Shown here piece by piece: positions 1-11,800 of a stretch of DNA of 64,000 nt; position 1 is the stretch's first letter; every line of letters starts with the position of its first letter. This stretch comes from Triops longicaudatus (taxonomy: Eukaryota; Arthropoda; Branchiopoda; Notostraca; Triopsidae): assembly GCA_022885665.1 (NCBI GenBank), contig JAGQDJ010000033.1:868001-932000 (forward strand). Reading direction: 5' to 3'. The position numbers and the translations under genes were made by a program. The notes beneath the pieces were generated by a model. It worked only from the letters and a program-made list of their open reading frames with translations. It was not told where the DNA came from and did not search any database.

Positions 1-665
1 CGTGACAGCTTCTACAGCTCCCTGGACTCGCGCAACTGCGTTGTTCCCGCTCCCTGACCAGCGAGCTGCTGAATCTCTAAAACGACAGAAAAAAGGGAAA
101 TGGGCATATTTTCTAAATAAGACAAGACAAAAAAGGAATCGAACGTGGTATAGCATTCCGACAAGAAAAGCAATTTCCAAAGGAGAAAAGTTAGTTCGGT
201 TATCTAGCGCGCTACGCGTAAGTGTTTTATCCTTTAAGCTGAAAGGGCATGAAAGCAGATTAGAGAGGTTAAAAAAAATCTACTTGTGGGCTGCATTGCA
301 GTTGTCTCTTCCCACAAGGTATAAGGACGCTCTAGCAAAAATCTCGGACAATAAAAGGAGGTAATGTGTACGCGTACCCTGTCCACAAAATGAACTCGAT
401 TTCTTCTCCCGTGATCTCCTTCATCTTCTCTACGGCAGATTGCACCAATCTCCAGGGAGAGTCACATCGGTAATTACCGAACCGATCGTTCTGATGGAGA
501 CTCGGCTTTCCGGAGCTGGCCGAACTCGACGAACACACTAGCAAAAATGTATGAAGAAAAGCAATTAAATCGAAATGGGGAAGACCGTATTTAACTTACT
601 ACTTCTATCTCCTTGGTGGGTAGCATTAGCGTCATAATGGAAATCAGTTACGTGCCAGAAATAAC
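1..665 (-). CDS. Acid sphingomyelinase-like phosphodiesterase (SMPDL3-type), partial
   Basis: Three minus-strand exons, 600-665, 378-537 and 1-76 (cut by the window edge), join in phase through good acceptors and GTAAGT/GTACGC donors. Seen: exon 600-665 encodes YFWHVTDFHYD, the first metal-binding DxH block of calcineurin-like acid sphingomyelinases. Exon 378-537 encodes a Ser-rich loop opening with Cys, then FGNYRCDSPWRLV and FILWTG. Exon 1-76 opens with Asp-Ser, completing the WTGD metal-bridging Asp. The order and spacing fit SMPDL3A/B, secreted or lysosomal zinc phosphodiesterases that cleave nucleotide and phospholipid phosphodiesters. The GNH and GHxH metal blocks and the C-terminal domain would lie beyond the left edge. 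Oddity: the loop after WTGD reads DSAARW, whereas relatives have His four residues after the Asp. Sphingomyelin hydrolysis itself is not shown; SMPDL3 proteins often prefer nucleotides. Confidence 0.8.
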
Positions 666-3600
666 CTGTAAAACAGGACAAGTGTTACATAAAACAGACT
701 AGGTTTTTGCGATAAACACAACTATTCCTAAAATCGTACGCGAGTATATACTTGAGAGACAATCTAGACAATTTCACCCCAACTCTCTAGCCTTCTATTT
801 CTCAGCCAAAAATAAAAGGATTCCGCAGGACCATATTGCGCGGTATTAAAAACTTATAAGTTTCATAAGGGAAGGAAGGTACGTGGAGGTAACGACCGTT
901 CTTATCTAGCTATATTTACGGATATTTGGTCACTTACTGCCGCCGGTTTTCTTTCTTGGGTGAACAGTAGTACTGACTTCATCTCTACTGTGCTCCGTTT
1001 AGTCTACAGTAAAATTTTTTAAATCTGTGCTATCCCACCTTACACAGATTTACGTTATGACTTGGCTTCTTCAAGCCGTTTTGCTCTCTATTGTAAGTCT
1101 TCCCTGGCGATAGACCTACCTAGCGGAAGACTTTCATTCGGACTCGACATTACGCTGGGATTGCGCACCCCAAATCTTATTCCCCATGTAATCACCATTT
1201 CCCCACTCTTCACTAAATGGCGCCCCCGTGGTTGCGCATTACTACAAGAAGATTTTTGCATTAACTGTTATGTGACGAGATAGTATCCAGTGGAAAGGAG
1301 TATCAAGTTATATGATCCTCGTCGTCTACGATAACTTAAGCGGGTCAGTGGCTCCCCCCTTTAGTGGCAAAGGCTTGGTGGCACACGTATGGACTCTTAT
1401 GGAAGGGTCCATGTGTAATTTTGCTTTTATTAGCTTTGCAAATGTAATAAACCATAATTTTACGACACATGCCGTGTCTGCTTGCTAGCTATTTGTCCGC
1501 TACTCTCGCATTAAAATGCAAGCCTTCTTTGCGAGACATTGGTCTGCGTTTTGACAACGCCGCTAGATTCCAAAGAGTTAATTGGAGAGTCAGTGTTACT
1601 CCCGGTCAAGTTGTTTCCATTCAATCAATGTTCGTTGCGTAGGCTATCAATATCACTGACGATTCGGCGCTCGTAAATCATGAGAAAACACGCCAAAGCT
1701 AGGGGATCAGGATGACCGAAGGAAATGTAAGCTCCATTGAGATCCACGTATACCGGACAAACAATATTTTTGCCGCTACGGATGCAGTGCCGCTACGGTC
1801 CATGGCTTCGCGATAAAGGCTCTCGGGAGCAAAAAACAGGTGCACACGGATTGGTAAGACTGGCTGAAATACGATCTATGATCATTATCTCAGATTTTCG
1901 ATTAAGCTGCGGCATTAACTTTACTGGTTATAGAGAAGCCCCACATTTTCTCATCTATCGTGAACAAAGGCTTGGGAAAGGACGTAGTGACGCATGGGAT
2001 TTCCTCGTGAACAACACTTGTCGCCAGATAAATGGTTCCTGCTTAGTTACGGAGTACGTCTTAACCTTCCGTGTGTCTATTAGTATTGATGGAGGGTGAG
2101 CTTCTGGCCAATAAACTCTGAGCTCTCTGCTGCCTTTGCCTTGAGAATTATCAAATTTTCCAAACGCTGACCTTTAGACCATAGGACTCTTTATGTGTGC
2201 AGTACACTGCAAGTTCAATGGGTCTGTGCCCACCCTTGTAAATCACGCAATTATCATTTTCTATAAAGGTGATCTCCCAGACTAACGTTATAGATCTTTG
2301 TTTGGACTCGTGGCAGGAGACGCCGACCGGGACCAGACTACTTTTCCCCTGCGGAACTAGGTGGTATTAAAGGCTTATAGTCACAAATCTAAAGCGTAAT
2401 CTATGCATTAGATCTACACCAAAGCAAACGATTTTTCGTATCATGCCAACGGTGATAAAATTCTCAATGACGTTTAAGGGATAAATTGACATAAATATGC
2501 ATGTTACGTACCATACGTAACATGCATACGTAACGTGCATACGTAACGTATGCATGTGACTTGTAATTGGCCAAAGGTTATAAAATATTTTCACGTATGC
2601 GTAACGTTATTATTATTATTCAAAGGAACCAAACAAAGATCCACTAGTCGCGGAAATTACTCTGTCGAAATACGAACTTAGCGCCGAACCGTGTCATGTT
2701 GGAGCCTTGCGTGGAACTGGCAATTACATTTTTTTCCCATCTATTATTTATTTATGTCCTACAATTGACTACTCGCTTTAATGTCTTAGCATTAAATGTA
2801 GCTCAAAATGTATGCTCGAGTAAAAGAAAAGAATTAAGGACTCGAAGTTTTAATTTTCTTTCTGAAGCAGTTACAACTTCTACAATTATGTCGTCCCATT
2901 GTCTTTATGTTACGCTTTTTTGTGCACGTTCCAATTAGAAAAGTTTACAGCTTGTGTGTAAGGTACGATATCACGGTAATAATAATTGTACGCTTTACTG
3001 AAGTTGGGAACTCTTATAGACCCACTCCCTCTTAACTTTTCCCCCGATCTTTCAAGTGGAAGCGCCAAGCCTAAACACATAATAAGAGGCACGCTGTATT
3101 AAAATGGAAAAATGTAGTGTTGGAGCAAAGCTTGCATACAGGTAGTCTGTAATAGCTCTTAGTATAGCTCCTTAGCTCGTCTATGTTCATTATCGGTGGA
3201 GCGACTTATACTGACACGTAATTAAGGCGACAGGTAGGACATGCACGTAGGATTAAAAAGTAAATAAATGCGAATTAATGGAAGGAAATTTTATAAAAAC
3301 TTTCGACTACCTTTTGGATAATTACAACGATTAGGTTTATGCGAGTGCTCTGTGCAAGCTTTCCACAATTTCTTGAAACATTTCAGACAATCCCTATCTG
3401 AAATCTACATTTAATTTTGCTACCAGTCAAAAGTGGCTTCCTCGAATTTCTTATCAAATGTATTTACACCAGTAGCTTCTTTAATATTTCGTTGTGATAC
3501 CTTATCATTTCAAGTTTTTAGAACATTTTGGCAATATTTTTGAAATATGTTCATTATATGTTTTGGTATTTTAAAATTATTTTTTTGTGGGGGAAGGAAA

Positions 3601-5773
3601 TAATTTATTTTCACTACCTTGCGTAACTATATATTTCAAGAATCTCATACAATTTCCTGCAATGTAATTTAAAGTAATAGTTTCACATTCGCGAATGTGG
3701 AGTCAATACAAAAGTAAGTAAAATAGCGAACTGCGCTCTTAAAAAGATTAAGCTAACACGGTCATATTTTTCTTCGGTATTGTATTACTCGTGACACTGA
3801 AATATACTCGTATGTGAGGATTCCTTTGCAACCATGATTTACAAGCTTTCTTTCTTTCTGTAGGTGTTATTTTTCTCCTGTGCCTCTTGTGTTGTTTCCC
3901 TACAAGAGATGAGTTGAAAAACGTAAACGCTGCTGTGGTAGGAAATTCGATAGCACGGCACCGGAAAAAGAGACTGCCATGTAATTTAACTCCTAGGATA
4001 CGTTTCTGGGATGAATCTAACTTAATTGGTAGCTTGTCAATGATAATTATCGATCCGTTTAATAGAACAGCTCCCAGAGAAGAGTTATTGCAATAATAGC
4101 GACATTCAGAAATACTCTCCGAAGAAAAATTAATTTGGGTCTAAATTGTATGGAGCTCATGGGAACCTGTTCGGGTGTAATGGCTACGTTGGCCAACTGC
4201 CTTTATTGTTGGTCGTGAAATAAAATTAATTGCTAGCCCGAATACTGACTGCTGCACTACTTAATATAATGTGCACCTGCCTTTCTTTTCAAAAGCCTGA
4301 AAATCATTGCTCGTAAGGTCATATTCCGTTTACAGTTCGTTTCGGCTCTCGTTCTCTTTCCGTAACTTGGAATTGGCGTACGTTGCCATGTTTCACGTCC
4401 TCGCACTCTTATCTCACACCCCTTTTAAAATGAACTTCAGGTACCGCACCTCCCGGAGGTGCTTTTAACAAGCGGAGAAGCGAGGGGTCGCCTCATTTAT
4501 GTTTGCATCCCAAGCGGCTTCTTTGTCTTCATATTGTAAACACTTGAGTCTCCTAATTTAAGCGCGTGTTGGAACTTCGTTTTTCTTTTCGAAACAAGTG
4601 TCTAGAAGGTCGTGACCTTACCGGATATTAGCTTTTTTCTTCAACAAAAAAGCAACATCTCGGGGAGGTACTCACTTCCCTCGCAACACCTTTGTTTCCC
4701 CTGGGCAGGCACACCCCTCAAGTTAAGAACCAGACATAGTGCGAATTTCCTCCAGTGCATTTTTTCCCTTATTCTCCGCCCTGAAAGTAAAATACGACGG
4801 CCCTTTTCACTTAACGCAATTTAATCTCAAGTAAAGCACGCATTCTTCGCCAAAGAAATCTCATAGATAGTGGCGTAATGCGGTATTCCACGTCCTTTAG
4901 CTGCAACCGCTTTGGAACGCACTTTTTCTTTATTTACAGACTGAAGAGCATTTGAGCACTTGAGGACTTCGATGTTTTAACAGGAAAGTAAAACGAGCTA
5001 CTAACTCAGCTCTTGCTTAAGTAGAATACCTAGAATACCTCTTATCAGTCAACACTTAAAGCAGTCACTAGTTTAACTGAACATGCAGTCATTTTTTTTT
5101 TTTTTTTGCAAGTCAATTATCCATTTGTACATTGTCGGAGGAAAGAAAATATCTCACAAAGGCTTTGATTACAGCCAGTATACAGACAGTATTTTGGAAA
5201 ACAAATTTAGCAAGAACTTCACTCATTATAATTTTCTCAAGGTTCAATTGGTGATGTCATTAGTGTCTCCTTCATCGTAATCACTAAAGAAACGTACCTT
5301 TTTACGCTGTTTAACTGTTTGCTTTTTGTTTACCATAGTTGGGGACAATGGATTGAAAAGTGGCAACGATACGTGATACGCATTCAAATGAAACTGAAGG
5401 CGTCGGAATGTGGTGATCACAGAGAACTAGTAATTAAGGTATATTGGGTTGAATACCGGACGACGTATAGTAAGTTTTCGACAAGAATATTGTTTTGTTT
5501 AAATAAATATATGGTTTATATATAGTTTTATGCAAGTATTACAGCAAAACATTTAGATTTCAAGATTATTTTTGAAACATTGCTTGTTTTTTTGTTCCCG
5601 TAGCCGTATTATTCACCGTTTCGATTATCCGGTGTAAGAGCAAGTTTTGCAGCCAACAGTTAGGCGAGCTTGTACTGTAATAAGAGTTCGTAGCTTAAAC
5701 GATTATTCAGTACTGCCATATCTGCAAAGTTGAATGTCGACAAGTTTGGGCCTTTATGCTTCTACCCGCCCAC
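666..5773. other. Stretch without confident genes, probably intron 1 of the SMPDL3-like gene
   Basis: About 5.1 kb of AT-rich sequence. It holds the hairpin/tandem repeat at 2496-2556, a TTA run near 2608-2620 and a poly-T tract near 5089-5107. Open frames of 60-120 codons occur on both strands, but none shows a recognisable domain or connects to others by matching splice phases. Confidence 0.5.
2496..2556. repeat. Hairpin plus 13-bp tandem repeat
   Basis: Positions 2496-2510 and 2514-2528 are perfect 15-bp inverted arms around a 3-nt loop (CCA). The right arm also begins a 13-bp tandem repeat: TACGTAACATGCA at 2514, TACGTAACGTGCA at 2527, and a third copy starting at 2540 that ends in another TGCATG. 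Every unit holds the palindromes TACGTA and TGCA, so the tract can fold in several registers. It may have grown by slippage or be the remnant of an inverted-repeat element. Confidence 0.85.
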
Positions 5774-5858
5774 CAACTGACCAATGGGCGACAGAGCTAT
5801 TCGCGCTATTCCAGGCCGACAAGAGAAAAATAGCAAAGCGACGGAGGAAAAAAGCCAT
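5774..5858 (-). CDS. Possible signal-peptide exon of the SMPDL3-like gene
   Basis: From an ATG at 5856-5858 the minus strand encodes MAFFLRRFAIFLLSAW, basic then hydrophobic like a signal peptide, followed by a short Asn/Ser-rich stretch. Ending the exon at 5774 leaves phase 1, exactly what the exon at 600-665 needs, and gives ...SVG-YFWHVTD, a junction that resembles the family. Against it: the donor would be GTGGGC, which is weak, and the intron would be about 5.1 kb, far longer than most here. The frame and signal peptide are seen; the link to the gene is inferred. Confidence 0.3.
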
Positions 5859-8800
5859 CACATCCTAAGATAGCGATTACAGTTAAAAATGGAACATTAG
5901 GCCAGCAAAGAGCAAATGCTCACTTTAATTACAAGAAAGAAAGAGAACATTAGATAATGGTCAGTAGGAAACAATAAAATTTTTACATTAAGTTACTTAT
6001 ACTTTTATAGCAAAAGTTATCCTAAAAAATAGTGAACCTAATTAGGTTTCACTCGCAAATCATCCCGAATCTCCTATCGAATCGTTGCTGTTTCTTTAGT
6101 GACAAGAACGGATGCAATAGTGGGCTATCCACCGGCGGTTGAATAGACATCATTGGCCTATACCAATAACGCATGATCTGACCTCTGAAAGCAATCGCGG
6201 AGGAACAATTGAGAAAGAATGTTTTCTTCGTTTGAGCAATCCAGATAAGGGGACGTTTTCACAACATCAATGTGAAAGCACTTTCGTTCTGTAAATACTA
6301 CGCCAGATACTTTTAGCAAGCACGAAAAATAAGAACCGTATTCATGGAAGCCGCTCCGATCAAGGCTGGCCGGCCTGTGAAGTGGATCCTCCAACTTTTG
6401 AACTCAACTTCGGTCTTTAGGTCCCCCACGCCACAGAAAATCTTGACTGTTTGAGAAATGGTTAACCAGAACTGATTTACTGGTATTGGATGAGTAATAC
6501 CCATGACTTCTCGGCTAGACGGCCAAGTTTGTGGCCTCCTACTTTGTTAGTCCAACAAAACAAACTAAGAAGTAAATAGTTCTTTTTGCTTCTGTGGGTA
6601 TAAAAAAGGAGAGAAAAAATGTTGTTGCATAGCCAGGTCGTGGGCGAAAGATGGGGAGACAGCCTTACAAAGTGCCAGCTGCCAACGTTGGTACCCGTCG
6701 TGGAAGACAAAGAGACTATCGCACCAAACGTAGGCAAAACGACACAAATTATTACTGTCACAATAATGGGTTAAAGCACTTAAGTGCAGCACGTTGTAAG
6801 TAAATTCAAGGTCGCAAAACGAAGCAGTAGCACCGGCACATATCACACGCCAGTTATTACCGACTTCAGTGCTAAGGTTTCTTTCAGGAGAAAATTGGTA
6901 CCACATATTGAGTTTACAGTACACAGTACAATGCTACAGGACTCGGCGCACTTAACCCAGTACATTAACTACATTAAAGGTAAATGCCTTGTGCTTTGCT
7001 CGGCCAAGGCTAAACCAGGCGAGTATAACGAAGTCAGAGTCAAAGGAATTTTCTTTATGCAACATTTACGTACAGAAACATGAAAAAGCTGACATCGTCC
7101 AAGACAGGAGCTAAACAAAGCGGAATAAGAGCAAAAATGAAGAAAGCACCCATACTGTGTTCCAACTTCAAACATATTCAACGACTCCACGCAAACTTGT
7201 TTTGTTAGATTGAGTCAGAAATTCGTTAACCGTAATCGGATGTAGTTGCGCTAAAAAAGAGAGCTAAAATAAAGAGCTCTTGCAATTGGTGAATGACACA
7301 CTAGGAATAACTTAGGAAGCTGGGCAGAATACATACCAGAGACATTTTATGCCAAAAACTGTGAATAGAGGAATGCAGTCGCACTATTATGAAAGTTTAC
7401 TGTTTTTGGTGCGAAATACGGTGCCGTGAAAACGACTCGCAGTAAACGAAAAAATTCAAACAAACGCGATTGCGGCTCGATTATGCTGAGGCGCGCGAAA
7501 GATAAAAAGGGCGGGAAAGCATAAGGGAACAGATGAACCCTTTTGTAAATGACTTTGCAGCTACATGGTTCGCGTTTATTTAAGCAATTTAATTCTTGTC
7601 AATGTGGAGATATAACCGCGGCATTCAGGCCGGTAGCAGACAGCAAAACCATTGTTGCTTCAATCGCGCTTGCAATATAATGTCTACCCGGCGGGGAATG
7701 CGATCTTAAAAGTGAAAAAGGAGCTTCTAACTTAATCGCCAATCTTGAGAAAGTGTAGTGACGTACGACATTTAACGCGTACTGCAACTATTTTGTTGTA
7801 GCCAAGTCAATTAGTTTTTCTACTTTATTTCTCTTTTCCCTTTGTTCGCGTTGTTGGACAAAGGACGTATAACCACAGAGACGCAGGCAAAAGAGTTCGT
7901 TTCATCTATTCAGAAGGAATGGCTTTAATCCAATTGGATTTAACGCGTAAACCAAAATGCTGTACATAAAAGAGACCAGGCAAGATGGAAAGCTACTTTT
8001 ATCCAAATTTCTTCAATTACTTTTCTAAGTCACAACAGTCATCCCGCAAGAAGGTAATCCTTTTAGTAACCTTTGCAAAAGAAATTCACTCTACTTCTCA
8101 CATTTTATGTCAGATCAACACAGGCACTCGAATGCACATGCATTGTAGCGTGTTTCAGATTAAAAAATACTTTTTGTGTCGGCTCGTATGGCTCAGACTC
8201 CAATGAGTGAAATGTCTCACTTCACGTGTCAGTTTTCTCAATGCGTATTCATCATTTGTTCTGCGTCCATTACACGCATATGAACTCAAAAAGACAAAGT
8301 TGCAGCCTGAAAGGAAATATTTTTTACACAAATGTCTCAGTATTAATAAATTAGTCTATTGGCTCTAATTTTGACGTGTTTCTCCCTTCAGAACCGCCAT
8401 AATCTTTCTTACTATGTTGGAGTAATATTCTTTTTCATCGCTGATATTTTTCACACCCGTTAATTAATCTATTGTTCAGTAGCGCCACTTGCCGAAATGA
8501 ACCGTTGCCATCTTAAGACCGAAATTAAAAATTTTGCTGACGTTTAAAGGCACCATTACCATTGCTTAGCATAAAAGAATGGGGAGAATTTCCTCAGTGC
8601 CCTAAATTTGTGAGCTCAAATTTTTGTAAGGTGGAAGTGTTGGATGGTCAATTTACAAAAGAGAACGAAGTATTGCATAGAAACAGAGATTTCTTTCTTC
8701 TTTGGAAACTCAGATAAGTAAATTCAGATTGTCCCTGCACTTATACACGCTTATGTAGGTAATTATGCGGCGCTTTTCTTAATCTAAACAATGTAAAGGT

Positions 8801-11800
8801 TATACAAAGAACGTGACAATATAACACACCACCGGCAGCACCCAATCGCAATTCAACTCTGGCCGTTTTTGTCGGACGTCAGGAATACACCCTGCCGACG
8901 TGAAAAGAGTGTTGACGTTCTCTTTCATAGTTACGTATTGTAACACAAAGGAAAATCCTGTTCACTTCTGGGGTCGAATATTGTGTATATATATGTATAA
9001 AATTGGCATCAGGAGCAAAGATAGATAAGAATGTGTGCCCTTGGAAATGTACCAATAACTCTATAAAAGAGGTCATTAACTTAGTAATTTAGAACAATTA
9101 CAAGCCAAACTCGCAGGACAAACGCAAAAAAGACGAATAAAATGGGCGATATCGCAGCATGTCAGTTCGCTTTCGCTGAGGAAGTCTCTCGGCATCGCTG
9201 CAGTAAGACGACTCAAGGGTATTGTCCGCGACCCCCATAAGGACTTCGGATTGTTGCTAACGAGACAAGGACGGGCACTGTGCTAACGTGGCTATGGCCA
9301 ATAGGGCTGGCTGATAGTCATTAGAGCAAGAAGAGAAACTAGACGAAAGGGGTAGATAGATTCCCGTCGGGAAGTGAGTAATCACCAAGTACGTAACGGC
9401 AATTAAACAACGCTTCGAAAATAACATCCTATGCTTGTGAACGGAGTTGTCTATCGGTATGAAATACTTATTATGCAAACAACTAAGTTTGGTACATACA
9501 ACCAAACGTGGAAGCGATAATTTGTTCGGAGGTTGGCACGTGTAAAGCTGCGCTCGGCAACTTACATTTTAAGTAATCAATAACAAGCCAGGTGCAGGGT
9601 CAGTTCCCACTTGCTCTTGCATGGGTTTGATCGACGATCCCTCTTGGTTCACTTCTCCAGCCTTTTTCGCACACTATTTGTCCGACAATAAATGTTATGA
9701 GTTACATGGTCTGCGCTACGAAAGTGCATAATGGAACAAATGTGGGGCGCACGATAGTATCTTGCCTGAGTGCCATTGTATCTTTCGGAAAATATGTTTC
9801 TTTTTTTTTACGACAGGAAACTAATTGAGAGCCTAGCAGGTTTCACAACTTATTCTTAAAAGCACCTTCTGACCTGTGGGTCTATTTTTCCATCCTAGTG
9901 GCCTGACTCTATTTAATATTAATATATCTTTTCTGGTTGGATACTGCTGGCATTTGGCTTTAATGGGTGCTGATCTCTGTTTTTTCTCCTTTGGTATTCT
10001 TGCGGGTTCCTGGTCTCGTTCTGTAACAGTGTTCTTATGCACGGTATTGTCACCTAGGATTTTTTTCCTATTACGACTACATTGTTCAATTACTCAGATT
10101 GAAGTTTTCTGTTTGCCAGGGAATGGAAAAATTTACCCTCACACTCGAACACACCCAGCAGCAGGGAAGTGTGACGAATGAGGCTTCCCACAACCTTGTT
10201 ACATTCTCATCTCTAGGGTTCTTCCATCCTGGATAATATTGTTGGGATTTCAAGTGGTTTCGTATTGGACACACTAGAAGAAAACGAGACCCGAAGTGGA
10301 GAGGAACAAAGACTACCGCAGATGCTCCAGATGGCAGATTTTTTCCTCCCAAGTTACCCGTTTTGGAGTGCGTCTTCGTTACAAGCATTACTGCTGCAGC
10401 ATTTTTGCACGCTGCTTCATGCTGAGTAACTTTTAAAGGGGAATCTCAGCCTGGTGCTGTGCACTTTAAAACGACCTGAAGGTGGACCTCAACATGACCA
10501 CACGGCACGACTTCTATTGTTTACGTTGCCTTACGAAAATTGAAATGGATAGCATGAGCTTCTAATTTACCAGAAAATATTCAGTATAATTATACGTTCT
10601 CGGAGAATTAGATTTATATTGCTCGTTAAAAAAATGTACACTGCAAGACCCTGAAAAGAACATAATAATTTGCCCAGATATTGATAATTATTTAACCAAA
10701 TAAACAATTAAGGTTTACATTTACGAATTGGTTCATTCCTCTATATTTATAAGTACATCCTTTTTGTTTTTTATGCATCGGTCGACTTAAAGCAGATTTT
10801 CATAGATCGGTCTATTGAGACTGGAGAAGGGATCCTAGTATGCATTGTTGTGCACGAAAGATTGATGTGCAATGGCTGAATACGCGAACGGCGGACCAAA
10901 TGACGCGTCTAATAAAGTACAATACTCAAAACAGCGCGTAAAGCAAAAATAAGCGAAGATATGGAAGCCTTGCAGAAAATTTAAAGCAACTAACAGTACA
11001 AAGAGACGCAATTAATCTCCGAGAGGCTGATTTGCTCAATGAAGTCTTTCAGACAGGAAAGAAGGAGCTGTTATATTTCCGGTAGACTGGGAAACTTCAA
11101 CACTCCTGTGAGCTCTTTTTTTTGTAATTTGATATAAACTGAACAGAGTCTCTTGCCACGTATTGGATTTTATCAACTACAAACGAAATAAGACCTTTGT
11201 TACATGAACCTTACTCCATTTTACCGGCACAGTGTAACCGGGGAGAACGTGTGAGGACTGAACCTTCTTGCTTGGCAGGCTGTGACTCGGCCCACTGCGC
11301 TGTTCAGCTAAAATATTCTGAATACTTACTCAGACATGTGTGGTATATTGAATTTGCTTTAAAGAAGAAAATTTACAAATTCTGTCTGTACTTTCGTTAA
11401 AGCGAGTCACCGTTCTGTGAAAAAAAAAAAACGGTGTAAGAAAAGTGTTAAATTGCAAAATGCAAACTGTGTGCTGTGTAAAAATAAAGCCTTTCGACAC
11501 AATCCCTTTTCATTACCCTGTATACTGTGGTCATACAAGCTTTGTCGTTGTGAGACGGAAAGCTCATTTTCTTACTTTTGTCTTTAAATTAGAAAGTCTA
11601 CATTTTGAAATATATTGCTGCATATCACAGTGAAAAATTAATAGGAGAAAGTGTAACAGGTTTTGGGAGCGCTCAGGGTCCAAAAAACACGGCGGTCGTC
11701 AGGCCTAATGACCATTCTCAAAGATAAAGTACGAGTTTGAATGGAATCATTCGCAGCGAGGGCTGGCGAGGTCCTGCTGCTCTTCCCGTCTGGCCAGAAC

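Noticed and set aside
1..57. Plus-strand frame ending in a stop at 55-57, with GC-rich codons, that looks like a C-terminal exon
   Set aside because: It is the shadow of the minus-strand exon 1-76, which continues the sphingomyelinase-like protein in the correct phase.
2..364. 120-codon plus-strand frame
   Set aside because: No domain, Lys/Arg-rich, and it overlaps two minus-strand exons that have clear homology.
1057..1092. Plus-strand MTWLLQAVLLSI followed by GTAAGT, like a signal-peptide exon
   Set aside because: No downstream exon could be linked, and it lies opposite the presumed intron of the phosphodiesterase gene; chance is likely.
9142..9202. Plus-strand short frame starting MGDIAACQFAFAEE and ending at GTAAGA
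   Set aside because: Coding-like but isolated; no partner exon or family recognised.
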